Made by a program: the position numbers and the translations under genes | The notes under the pieces: generated by a model | What the model saw: only the letters and a program-made list of their open reading frames with translations | Databases searched by the model: none | What the model was told of the DNA's origin: nothing | Source: Panulirus ornatus | Lineage: Eukaryota > Arthropoda > Malacostraca > Decapoda > Palinuridae | Reading direction: 5' to 3' | NCBI RefSeq assembly: GCF_036320965.1 | Contig: NC_092286.1 | Coordinates: forward strand, 27,848,177-27,912,176 | DNA: 64,000 nt | Shown: positions 11,758 to 22,518 of the stretch, in pieces | How the letters are laid out: every line of letters begins with the position of its first letter | Numbering within the stretch: the stretch's first letter is position 1

Positions 11758-13710
11758 GTTCTAAACATCAATGTATCCTAGCTAACTGCTCCTAGCGAGT
11801 TTAAACATCAATGTATCCTAGCTAACTCCTCCTAGCCAGTCTGAACATCAATGTATCCTAGCTAACTCATCCTACCCAGTTTAAACACCAATGTATCCTA
11901 GCTAACTGCTCCTAGCCAGTTTAAACATCAATGTATCCCAGCTAACTCATCCTAGCCAGTTTAAACACCAATGTATCCCAGCTAACTGCTCCTAGCCAGT
12001 CTGAAAACCAATGTATCCTAGCTAACTCCTCCTAGCCAGTCTGAACACCAATGTATCCTAGCTAACTCCTCCTAGCCGGTCTGAACACCAATGTATCCTA
12101 GCTAACTCCTCCTAGTCAGTCTGAACACCAATGTATCCTAGCTAACTCCTCCTAGCCAGTCTGAACACCAATGTATCCTAGCTAACTCCTCCTAGCCAGT
12201 CTGAACACCAATGTATCCTAGCTAACTGCTCCTAGCGAGTTTAAACACCAATGTATCCTAGCTAACTCCTCCTAGCCAGTCTGAACACCAATGTATCCTA
12301 GCTAACTCCTCCTAGCCAGTCTGAACACCAATGTATCCTAGCTAACTCCTCCTAGCCAGTCTGAACACCAATGTATCCTAGCTAACTCCTCCTAGCCGGT
12401 CTGAACATCAATGTATCCTAGCTAACTCCTCCTAGCCAGTCTGAACACCAATGTATCCTAGCTAACTGCTCCTAGCCAGTCTGAACACCAATGTATCCTT
12501 GCTAACTCCTCCTAGCCAGTCTGAACACCAATGTATCCTAGCTAACTCCTCCTAGCCAGTCTGAACACCAATGTATCCTAGCTAACTGCTCCTAGCCAGT
12601 CTGAACACCAATGTATCCTAGCTAACTCCTCCTAGCCAGTCTGAACACCAATGTATCCTAGCTAACTGCTCCTAGCGAGTTTAAACACCAATGTATCCTA
12701 GCTAACTCCTCCTAGCCAGTCTGAACACCAATGTATCCTAGCTAACTCCTCCTAGCCAGTCTGAACACCAATGTATCCTAGCTAACTCATCCTAGCCAGT
12801 CTGAACACCAATGTATCCTAGCTAACTGCTCCTAGCCAGTCTGAACACCAATGTATCCTAGCTAACTGCTCCTAGCCAGTCTGAACACCAATGTATCCTA
12901 GCTAACTCCTCCTAGCCAGTCTGAACACCAATGTATCCTAGCTAACTGCTCCTAGCCAGTCTGAACACCAATGTATCCTAGCTAACTCCTCCTAGCCAGT
13001 CTGAACACCAATGTATCCTAGCTAACTCCTCCTAGCCAGTCTGAACACCAATGTATCCTAGCTAACTGCTCCTAGCCGGTCTGAACATCAATGTATCCTA
13101 GCTAACTCCTCCTAGCCAGTCTGAACACCAGTGTATCCTAGCTAACTCCTCCTAGCCAGTCTGAACACCAATGTATCCTAGCTAACTCCTCCTAGCCAGT
13201 CTGAACACCAATGTATCCTAGCTAACTGCTCCTAGCCGGTCTGAACACCAATGTATCCTAGCTAACTGCTCCTAGCCGGTCTGAACATCAATGTATCCTA
13301 GCTAACTCCTCCTAGCCAGTCTGAACACCAATGTATCCTAGCTAACTCCTCCTAGCCGGTCTGAACACCAATGTATCCTAGCTAACTGCTCCTAGCCAGT
13401 CTGAACACCAATGTATCCTAGCTAACTGCTGCTAGCCAGTCTGAACACCAATGTATCCTAGCTAACTCATCCTAGCCAGTCTGAACACCAATGTATCCCA
13501 GCTAACTCCTCCGAGCCAGTCTGAACACCAATGTATCCTAGCTAACTCCTCCTAGCCAGTCTGAACACCAATGTATCCTAGCTAACTGCTCCTAGCCAGT
13601 CTGAACACCAATGTATCCTAGCTAACTCCTCCTAGCCAGTCTGAACACCAATGTATCCTAGCTAACTGCTCCTAGCCAGTCTGAACACCAATGTATCCTA
13701 GCTAACTCCT
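11758..13710. repeat. Tandem array, 40-bp unit
   Basis: About 49 copies of a 40-bp unit that reads caccaatgtatcctagctaa followed by a cctcctagccagt-like end. Variation is mainly point substitution (actcct/actgct/actcat, cagt/cggt/gagt, acacca/acatca) with almost no indels. The first six copies are the most diverged (ttaaac variants), which is typical of an array edge. The last copy breaks off at about 13710 in ctaactcctagctaatt. No protein potential was seen. Confidence 0.97.
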
Positions 13711-13789
13711 AGCTAATTACAGCAACAACGCTAATTGGTCATTACGGGACCAGTAATGACCAGAAACAGGATGCTGGGTCAGCAGGGGG

Positions 13790-13828
<39 letters not shown>

Positions 13829-14201
13829 GGGGGAGGGTGGACCTAACATGGGTTGGTGGGGGGGGGAGGGGGGGAGGGGGAGGGGGGGGAGGGGGAGGTC
13901 ACATGACACTTTACGCCGACCTTTAGCCTGGTCGGGGTCAGCTGGGGGGGGAGGGGGGAGCCGGCTGGGGAGGGGGGGCGAGGAGGAGCCGGGGGGGAGG
14001 GGGGAGGGAGGGGAGAGGGAGGGAGGGAGGGAGGAGGGAGGTGTGGAGGGACAATGAGGGAATAGGGACAGGACACACCCAGCGGGTCCACCCACCCACC
14101 CACCCACCCACCTCTGCCCACCACCACCACCGCAGCTGGCGTGGGGGGGGGGGGGGGCCAGCTGTCGCCAGTCCCAGCGTCTGACATCATCAGCCTCACC
14201 C
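13711..14201. other. Homopurine/G-run island
   Basis: Unique sequence at 13711-13783 is followed by a G run of roughly 40 bases around 13789-13830. G/A-only stretches then continue to about 14060, broken only by short mixed segments. A (CCCA)n run lies at about 14086-14112 and another G run at about 14143-14157. Pro- and Gly-rich open frames here are composition artefacts. The sequence has strong potential for G-quadruplex or triplex structure. Confidence 0.75.
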
Positions 14202-15935
14202 ACTACATCCCACCACTACATACATCCCACCACCACTACATACATCCCACCACCACTACATATATCCCACCACTACATACACCCCACCACTACATACATC
14301 CCACCACCACAGTATCCCACCACTACATCCATCCCACCACTACATACATCCCACCACCACTACATACATCCCACCACCACTACATACATCCCACCACTAC
14401 ATACATCCCACCACCACTACATACATCCCACCACCACTACATATATCCCACCACTACATACACCCCACCAATACATACATCCCACCACCACTACATACAT
14501 CCCACCACTACATACATCCCACCACCACTACATACATCCCACCACCACTACATACATCCCACCACTACATACATCCCACCACCACTACATACATCCCACC
14601 ACCACTACATATATCCCACCACTACATATATATCCCACCACTACATACTCCCACCACCACTACATACATCCCCCACTACATACATCCCACCACCACTACA
14701 TACATCCCACCACCACTACATATATCCCACCACTACATACACCCCACCAATACATACATCCCACCACCACAATCACTACATCCCACCACTACATACATCC
14801 ACCCACTCACAGTAATCCCACCACCACTACATACATCCCACCACTACATACATCCCTCACACAGTACCCCCAACCACTACATAATCCAACACTACATACA
14901 TCCCACCACCACTACATATACCCACCACCACTACATACATCCCACCACTACATACATCCCACACCACGTATCCCACACTACATACATCCCACCACTACAT
15001 ACATCCCACCACCACTACATATATCCCCCACCACTACATACATCCCACCACTACATACATCCCACCACATACATCCCACCACTACATACATCCCACCACC
15101 ACAGTATCCCACCACCACTACATACATCCCACCACTACATACATCCCACCACCACAGTATCCCACCACCACTACATACATCCCACCAACTACATACATCC
15201 ACCACCTACAGTATCCACCAACCACTACATACATCCCCACCAACTACATTACATCCCACCACCACAGTAATCCCATCCACTTCATACATCCCACCACTAC
15301 ATACATCCACCACCCACCTACATACATCCCACCACCACACATACATCACCACCCCACCACCACTACATAATCCCACCACTACATACATCCCACCACCACT
15401 ACATACATCCCACCACCACTACATACATCCCACCACTACATACATCCCACCACTACATACATCCCACCACTACATATATCCCACCACTACATACATCCCA
15501 CCACTACATATATCCCACCACTACATACATCCCACCACTACATACATCCCACCACCACTACATATATCCCACCACTACATACATCCCACCACCACTACAT
15601 ATATCCCACCACCACTACATACATCCCACCACCACTACATACATCCCACCACCACTACATATATCCCACCACTACATACATCCCACCACCACTACATATA
15701 TCCCACCATCACTACATACATCCCACCACCACTACATACATCCCACCACCACTACATACATCCCACCACCACTACATATATCCCACCACTACATACATCC
15801 CACCACCACTACATATATCCCACCACCACTACATACATCCCACCACCACTACATACATCCCACCACCACTACATATATCCCACCACTACATACATCCCAC
15901 CACCACTACATATAGCCCACCACTACATACATCCC
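14202..15935. repeat. Tandem array, 17/20-bp unit, G-poor plus strand
   Basis: Two unit lengths alternate, acatacatcccaccact (17) and acatacatcccaccaccact (20), with tatatccc variants. Copies are clean at 14202-14640 and 15370-15935, while about 14640-15370 shows many indels (for example catccacc, catccccac). G is virtually absent from the plus strand. Ordering of 17- and 20-mers repeats in short blocks, suggesting local duplication. Confidence 0.95.
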
Positions 15936-16092
15936 ACTCCACCTCACGACCCTCCCCCCGTCCATAAACAACCAATAAATCATTTATCGGTTCCTCTTCT
16001 TCTCTGATTCATAATAAATAATGTTTACACGAGACGATAAATGTGTTTATCCCAGAGATAAATGAGAATTATATTGACCACTTACTACTATG
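15936..16092. other. Short unique AT-rich spacer
   Basis: Non-repetitive sequence lies between two arrays. It has several ataaatga/ataaatca words, and I see no gene or regulatory motif I can support. Confidence 0.5.
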
Positions 16093-17098
16093 TGTGTTAT
16101 AATCTATAATTATCATCTAAAATTATCTCTCACCTCCTGTGTTATAATCTATAATCATCATGTAACATGACCTCTCACCTCCTGTGTTATAATCTATAAT
16201 TATCATCTAACATAACCTCTCACCTCCTGTGTTATAATCTATAATTATCATCTAACATAACCTCTCGCCTCCTGTCTTATAATCTATAATTATCATCTAA
16301 CATAACCTCTCACCTCCTGTGTTATAATCTATAATCATCATGTAACATGACCTCTCACCTCCTGTGTTATAATCTATAATTATCATCTAAAATTATCTCT
16401 CACCTCCTGTGTTATATTGTATAATTATCATCTAAAATCATCTCTCACCTCCTGTGTTATAATCTATAATTATCATGTAACATAACCTCTCACCTCCTGT
16501 GTTATAATCTATAATTATCATCTAACATAACCTCTCGCCTCCTGTGTTATAATCTATAATTATCATCTAACATAACCTCTCACCTCCTGTGTTATAATCT
16601 ATAATTATCATGTAACATGACCTCTCACCTCCTGTGTTATAATCTATAATTATCATCTAACATAACCTCTCGCCTCCTGTGTTATAATCTATAATTATCA
16701 TCTAACATAACCTCTCACCTCCTGTGTTATAATCTATAATTATCATGTAACATGACCTCTCACCTCCTGTGTTATAATCTATAATTATCATGTAACATGA
16801 CCTCTCACCTCCTGTGTTATAATCTATAATTATCATCTAACATGACCCCTCACCTCCTGTGTTATAATCTATAATTATCATCTAACATAACCTCTCACCT
16901 CCTGTGTTATAATCTATAATTATCATCTAACATGACCCCTCACCTCCTGTGTTATAATCTATAATTATCATCTAACATAACCTCTCGCCTCCTGTCTTAT
17001 AATCTATAATTATCATCTAACATGACCTCTCACCTCCTGTGTTATAATCTATAATTATCATCTAACATGACCTCTCACCTCCTGTGTTATAATCTATA
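16093..17098. repeat. Tandem array, 45-bp unit
   Basis: About 22 copies of a 45-bp unit containing gttataatctataattatca and acctctcacctcctgt. Sites of variation are tctaac/tgtaac, ataacc/atgacc/ttatct and cacc/cgcc. The unusual cttataatct variant occurs at about 16275 and 16995, 720 bp (16 units) apart. Every unit has stop codons, so no long frames result. Confidence 0.97.
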
Positions 17099-17278
17099 TT
17101 ACTCGTTCATGTACAGATATTCAACCAAATTTAACTTCTATTCCACAAGTCTATTTAGCGATAATTAAACATATTTAACATATATGTGACAAGTCTATTA
17201 ATAGATAATGACTATAATTAATTATAATTATTTCCACTGAAATAATTAAGATTTCAGAAGCTGAAATTACAGTACGGA
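17099..17278. other. Unique AT-rich spacer
   Basis: About 180 bp of AT-rich sequence with an imperfect aattataattatt run. No gene or repeat family is recognised. Confidence 0.5.
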
Positions 17279-18551
17279 AGGGGGAGGGGGGTAGATCACA
17301 TCGGTCCCCTGATCTCTGGGGGAGGTGGGGAGGGGAGATCACATCGGTCCCCTGATCTCTGGGGGAGGGGAGGGGAGATCACATCGGTCCCCTGATCTCT
17401 GGGGGAGGTGGGGAGGGGAGATCACATTGGTCCCCTGATCTCTGGGGGAGGGGGAGGGGAGATCACATCGGTCCCCTGATCTCTGGGGGAGGGGAGGGCG
17501 ATCACATCGGTCCCCTGATCTCTGGGGAGGGGAGATCACATCGGTCCCCTGATCTCTGGGGGAGGGGGGGAGATCACATCGGTCCCCTGATCTCTGGGGG
17601 AGGGGGGGAGATCACATCGGTCCCCTGATCTCTGGGGGAGGGGGAGGGGAGATCACATCGGTCCCCTGATCTCTGGGGGAGGGGGGAGAACACATCGGTC
17701 CCCTGATCTCTGGGGGAGGGGGGAGATCACATCGGTCCCCTGATCTCTGGGGATAGGGGAGGTCACATCGGTCCCCTGATCTCTGGGGGAAGGGGGGAGA
17801 TCACATCGGTCCCCTGATCTCTGGGGGAGGCGGGAGATCACATCGGTCCCCTGATCTCTGGGGGAGGGAGGGAGATCACATCGGTCCCCTGATCTCTGGG
17901 GGATGGGGGAGGTCACATCGGTCCCCTGATCTCTGAGGGATGGGGGAGGTCACATCGGTCCCCTGATCTCTGGGGGAGGGGGCGAGATCACATCGGTCCC
18001 CTGATCTCTGGGGGAGGGGAGGGAGATCACATCGGTCCCCTGATCTCTGGGGGAGGGGGGAGGGAGAGATCACATCGGTCCCCTGATCTCTGGGGGAGGG
18101 GAGGGAGATCACATCGGTCTCCTGATCTCTGGGGGAGGGGGGAGATCACATCGGTCCCCTGATCTCTGGGGGAGGGGGAGAACACATCGGTCCCCTGATC
18201 TCTGGGGGATGGGGGAGGGGAGATCACATCGGTCCCCTGATCTCTGGGGGAGGGGGGAGGGAGAGATCACATCAGTCCCCTGATCTCTGGGGGAGGGGAG
18301 GGAGATCACATCAGTCCCCTGATCTCTGGGGGAGGGGAGGGAGATCACATCGGTCTCCTGATCTCTGGGGGAGGGGAGATCACATCGGTCCCCTGATCTC
18401 TGGGGGAGGGGGGAGATCACATCGGTCCCCTGACCTCTGGGGGAGGGGAGAACACATCGGTCCCCTGATCTCTGGGGGAGGGGGAGAACACATCGGTCCC
18501 CTGATCTCTGGGGGAGGGGGAGAACACATCGGTCCCCTGATCTCTGGGGGT
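17279..18551. repeat. Tandem array, 33-42-bp unit with inverted repeat and two GATC sites
   Basis: About 33 copies of a core made of gagatcacatcggtcccctg and atctctgggggagg, with a G/A-rich linker of variable length between cores. Each core contains gagatca and tgatctc, a perfect 7-bp inverted repeat separated by 11 bases. Some copies read gaacac or ggtcac in place of gatcac, which breaks one arm. Minus-strand frames read Pro/Arg/Asp/Gly repeats of no coding merit. Confidence 0.95.
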
Positions 18552-18574
18552 CTTAACATGGCCCCTCCCTACAG

Positions 18575-18575
<1 letters not shown>

Positions 18576-18622
<47 letters not shown>

Positions 18623-18800
18623 ACTTGAGGAGGGAGGGAGGAAGGGAGGGAGGGAGGGAGGGAGGGAGGGAGGGAGGGGCTGGCCAAGGAACCCTCGCAC
18701 CGGATGACATCTCCCCTCCCTCCTCCTCCCTCCCTCCCTCCATCCCTCCTCCTCCTCCCTCCTCCCTCCCTCCCTCCCTCCCCTTCCCTCCCTCACCCCT
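18576..18800. repeat. (GT)n, (GGGA)n and (TCCC)n microsatellites
   Basis: (GT)n spans 18576-18621, a GGGA/GGAA run about 18628-18677, and a TCCC/TCC run about 18712-18800. The GGGA and TCCC blocks are complementary and face each other across about 40 bp of mixed sequence, so the strand could fold back. Confidence 0.9.
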
Positions 18801-18873
18801 CGCCATATTTCACCCCTCCCCCCCCACACACCCCTCCCCCCCTCAACATCTGTTCCATCTTTCTCTCAAGCAC

Positions 18874-19050
18874 ATTTCGCCGTTTCCCGCGTCAGCGAGG
18901 TAGCGCTACGAACAGAGGACTGAGCCTGAGAGTGGAGAGGTGGGTGGTGGGGGGTGGGGGGGATGGAAAGATCCTCACTTGGCCCCCTTCTCTGTTCCTT
19001 CTTCGGGTGAAATAACACAGGAGGGGAGGATTTCCAGCCTCCCCTCCCCC
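18874..19050 (-). mobile_element. Dispersed repeat family A, copy 2 (diverged, inverted)
   Basis: On the minus strand this reads ggctggaaatcctcccctcc, gaaggaacagagaaggggg, gtgaggat, then ctcagtcctctgttcgtagc and the tail motif (18879-18905). It lacks the T-run seen in the other two copies and carries an extra G/T-rich segment near 18930-18965. No poly-A is seen; the tail ends in aaatgtgcttg. It is an older, decayed copy lying opposite to the other two. Confidence 0.65.
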
Positions 19051-19387
19051 CTCCAACCCCCCCTATATATGAAGGTGGGGAGGAGGGGGAGGGGGAGGGG
19101 GGAGCCCTCACACAGTGCATGACCCCTGACCTGACCCCTGATCCCTGACCTGACCTGACCCTTGACCTGACCTGACCCTTGACCTGACCTGACCTGACCT
19201 GAGATCACATGACCCATCTCAGTGGTGAGGGGACGAGTTAGAAACAACTTATAACCCCCCCCCACCCACCCACCCGCGCCCGTCCGTGACGGAAGAGAGA
19301 AGAGTGAGTGGTGACCTGATCACCAAAGACATGTCCTTCCCTCTCTTCCCCCCCCTCCCCTCCCCCTCCTCTCACCCTCCCCCCCAT

Positions 19388-19444
<57 letters not shown>

Positions 19445-19458
19445 CCAAACTGTACATA
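19051..19458. other. Spacer with GACCT repeat and (AC)n
   Basis: This contains short G-rich and C-rich patches, a gacctgacc-type short repeat at about 19125-19201, unique sequence, and (AC)n at 19391-19441. No gene is recognised. Confidence 0.7.
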
Positions 19459-20876
19459 AAGTACGCCAAGCGGTGGGTTGTAGTGGGGGGGTCTAAGCGG
19501 TGGGTTGTAGGGGGGACCAAGCGGTGGGTTGTAGGGGGGAACCAAGCGGTGGGTTGTAGTGGGGGGGGAACCAAGCGGTGGGTTGTAGTGGGGGGAACCA
19601 AGCGGTGGGTTGTAGGGGGGGAGGGACCAAGCGGTGGGTTGTAGGTAAGGGACAAAGCGGTGGGTTGTAGGGGGGGACCAAGCGGTGGGTTGTAGGGGGA
19701 AGGAACCAAGCGGTGGGTTGTAGGGAGAGGGACCAAGCGGTGGGTTGTAGGGGGGACCACACAGTGGGTTGTAGGGGGGGACCAAGCGGTGGGTTGTAGG
19801 GGGGGACCAAGCGGTGGGTTGTATTGGGGGACCAAGTGGTAGGTTGTAGGGGAACCAAGCGGTGGGTTGTAGGGGGGGACCAAGCGGTGGGTTGTAGGGG
19901 GGGACCAAGCGGTGGGTTGTAGGGGGGGGAGGGACCAAGCGGTGGGTTGTAGGGGGAAGGAACCAAGCGGTGGGTTGTAGGGAGAGGGACCAAGCGGTGG
20001 GTTGTAGGGGGACCACACAGTGGGTTGTAGGGGGGGGACCAAGCGGTGGGTTGTAGGGGGGGACCAAGCGGTGGGTTGTATTGGGGGACCAAGTGGTAGG
20101 TTGTAGGGGAACCAAGCGGTGGGTTGTAGGGGGTAAGGGACCAAGCGGTGGGTTGTAGGGGGGGAGGGACCAAGCGGTGGGTTGTAGGGGGGACAAAGCG
20201 GTGGGTTGTAGGGGGGGACCAAGCGGTGGGTTGTAGGGGGGGAGGGACCAAGCGGTCGGTTGTAGGGGGACCACACAGTGGGTTGTATGGGGGGACCAAG
20301 CGGTGGGTTGTAGGGGGGGACCAAGCGGTGGGTTGTAGGGGGGGAGGGACCAAGCGGTGGGTTGTAGGGGGAAGGAACCAAGCGGTGGGTTGTAGGGAGA
20401 GGGACCAAGCGGTGGGTTGTAGGGGGGACCACACAGTGGGTTGTAGGGGGGGGACCAAGCGGTGGGTTGTAGGGGGGGACCAAGCGGTGGGTTGTATTGG
20501 GGGACCCAAGTGGTAGGTTGTAGGGGGACCAAACGGTGGGTTGTAGGGGGGGGTCCAAGCGGCGGGTTGTAGGGGGGACCAAGCGGTGGGTTGTAGGGGG
20601 GGCCAAGCGGTGGGTTGTAAGGGGACCAAGCGGTGGGTTGTAGGGGGAAGGGACCAAGTGGTGTGTTGTAGGGAGGACCAAGCGGTGGGTTGTAGGAGGG
20701 ACCAAGGCGTGGGTTGTAGGGGGGGACCAAGCGGTGGGTTGTAGGGGGGGACCAAGCGGTGGGTTGTATTGGGGGACCAAGTGGTAGGTTGTAGGGGGAC
20801 CAAACGGTAGGTTGTAGTGGGGGGAACCAAGCGGCGGGTTGTAGGGGGGACCAAGCGGTGGGTTGTAGGGGGTGGG
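19459..20876. repeat. Tandem array, ~25-bp unit with higher-order pattern
   Basis: About 56 copies of accaagcggtgggttgtagg plus a G run of variable length. Marker variants (accacacagtggg at 19756, 20012, 20270 and 20428; tattgggg followed by accaagtggtagg at about 19822, 20079, 20493 and 20767) show a higher-order period near 257 bp with rearranged copies. Minus frames give Pro/Leu/Gln/Thr-rich translations, which are artefacts of the unit. Confidence 0.95.
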
Positions 20877-21069
20877 TCAGACTCACCAGAGTCTATAACA
20901 TCACAACATCAACAACCCACAAATCATCACCAACCCACTGCCGTGGTGGTGGGGCGGCGGGAGGGGGGCACACAGGCAGCCAGTTCTCGGGTGCATAAAA
21001 AAAAAAACCAAAGTAATACCTAGAGAAGCGAGGGAAAAATATGAACCAAAATTGTGGGTATAGCAATGG
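20877..21069. other. Unique spacer
   Basis: About 190 bp of mixed sequence with a short A run at about 20997. I see no gene, repeat family or regulatory motif that can be supported. Confidence 0.5.
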
Positions 21070-21853
21070 CTACGTAAACAATACCCCCTTAGATGCTACG
21101 TAAACAATACCCCCTTAGATGCCACGTAAACAATACCCCCTTAGATGCCACGTAAACAATACCCCCTTAGATGCCACGTAAACAATACCCCTTTAGATGC
21201 TACGTAAACCATACCCCCTTAGATGCTACGTAAACAATGCCCCCCTTAGATGCCACGTAAACAATACCCCTTTAGATGCTACGTAAACCATACCCCCTTA
21301 GATGCTACGTAAACAATACCCCCTTAGATGCTACGTAAACAATACCCCCTTAGATGCCACGTAAACAATACCCCCTTAGATGCCACGTAAACAATACCCC
21401 CTTAGATGCCACGTAAACAATACCCCTTTAGATGCTACGTAAACCATACCCCCTTAGATGCTACGTAAACAATGCCCCCCTTAGATGCCACGTAAACAAT
21501 ACCCCCTTAGATGCTACGTAAACAATACCCCCTTAGATGCTACGTAAACAATACTCCCTTAGATGCTACGTAAACAATACCCCCTTAGATGCTACGTAAA
21601 CAATACCCCCTTAGATGCTACGTAAACAATACCCCCTTAGATGCTACGTAAACAATACCCCCTTAGATGCTACGTAAACAATACCCCCTTAGATGCGACG
21701 TAAACAATACCCCCCTTAGATGCGACGTAAACAATACCCCCTTAGATGCGACGTAAACAATACCCCCTTAGATGCTACGTAAACAATACCCCCTTAGATG
21801 CTACGTAAACAATACCCCCTTAGATGCTACGTAAACAATACCCCCTTAGATGC
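21070..21853. repeat. Tandem array, 26-bp unit with TACGTA
   Basis: About 30 copies of a 26-bp unit, ctacgtaaacaatacccc plus cttagatg. Most copies carry the palindrome tacgta. Variants ccacgta and cgacgta break it and occur in runs (cgacgta at about 21690-21770), pointing to local homogenisation. Indels are rare. Confidence 0.97.
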
Positions 21854-22518
21854 TTTTAATTCTTAAGGTCACCTGTAAAGTAACGTTCAATACAATGGTC
21901 CTTTTTTTTTTAATTACAAAAAGAAATACCACATCACCTCGCCATCGTCACCTCCTGTCATGCGAGATCCCTCGTCCCCATGTTGCTGTTCAACACCACA
22001 GCCATAAATACATCCCTATACAACACAATACAACAACAGCGACAACAACGAGACGGGCGGAGATGTATGCCATTCCAACACCTCCCTCCCTCCACCCTCC
22101 ACCCCTGGTCTCTGGGGGTGATGACACCCCTCCCCTCCTCCCCCAGTGAACAGCTCCCCACTGGGGTGGTGAAGGGGGGGGGGGTGTAGCTGGGCGGAGG
22201 CGAGGAGCCTGGGAGATGCGTGGGAGACGGAAGATGAGATGGGTGGGAGAAGGAGAGGGGTGGGGAGGGGAAGAGGGGGGGTAGACGCGGTCTGGGAGGA
22301 GGGGATTGGAGACAAGGAGGTGGATGGCGTCCCTCCCTCCCTCCCTTCCTGCCCCTGGAGAGAGAGTGAGGGAGGGAGGGAGGATATGGGGGGGCAACAA
22401 CCGCGCCCAAACCCCCCCCCCTTCAACTGGGGGGGGGGGCGGTGGGTAGTCAGGGTCTGGTCGGCAGCCCTATGTATGTGTAGGGTAGGGGGGGGAGGGG
22501 AGGTTTGGTCTAAGGCCC
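21854..22518. other. Mixed island with G/A-rich half
   Basis: 21854-22080 is ordinary mixed sequence. From about 22085 it becomes C- or G-rich with CCTCC and GGAGG patches and G runs (about 22176, 22426). Short open frames exist on both strands, but they are Pro/Ser/Gly-rich and no family is recognised. It ends where the 31-bp array starts. Confidence 0.5.

Noticed and set aside
19320..20886. Pro/Leu/Thr-rich minus-strand frames near 500 codons
   Set aside because: Unit-shifted readings of the 25-bp array, open in all three frames at once.
21070..21853. Telomere-like repeat (cttag)
   Set aside because: The unit is 26 bp with cttag once per unit; it is not the arthropod TTAGG or another simple telomere repeat.
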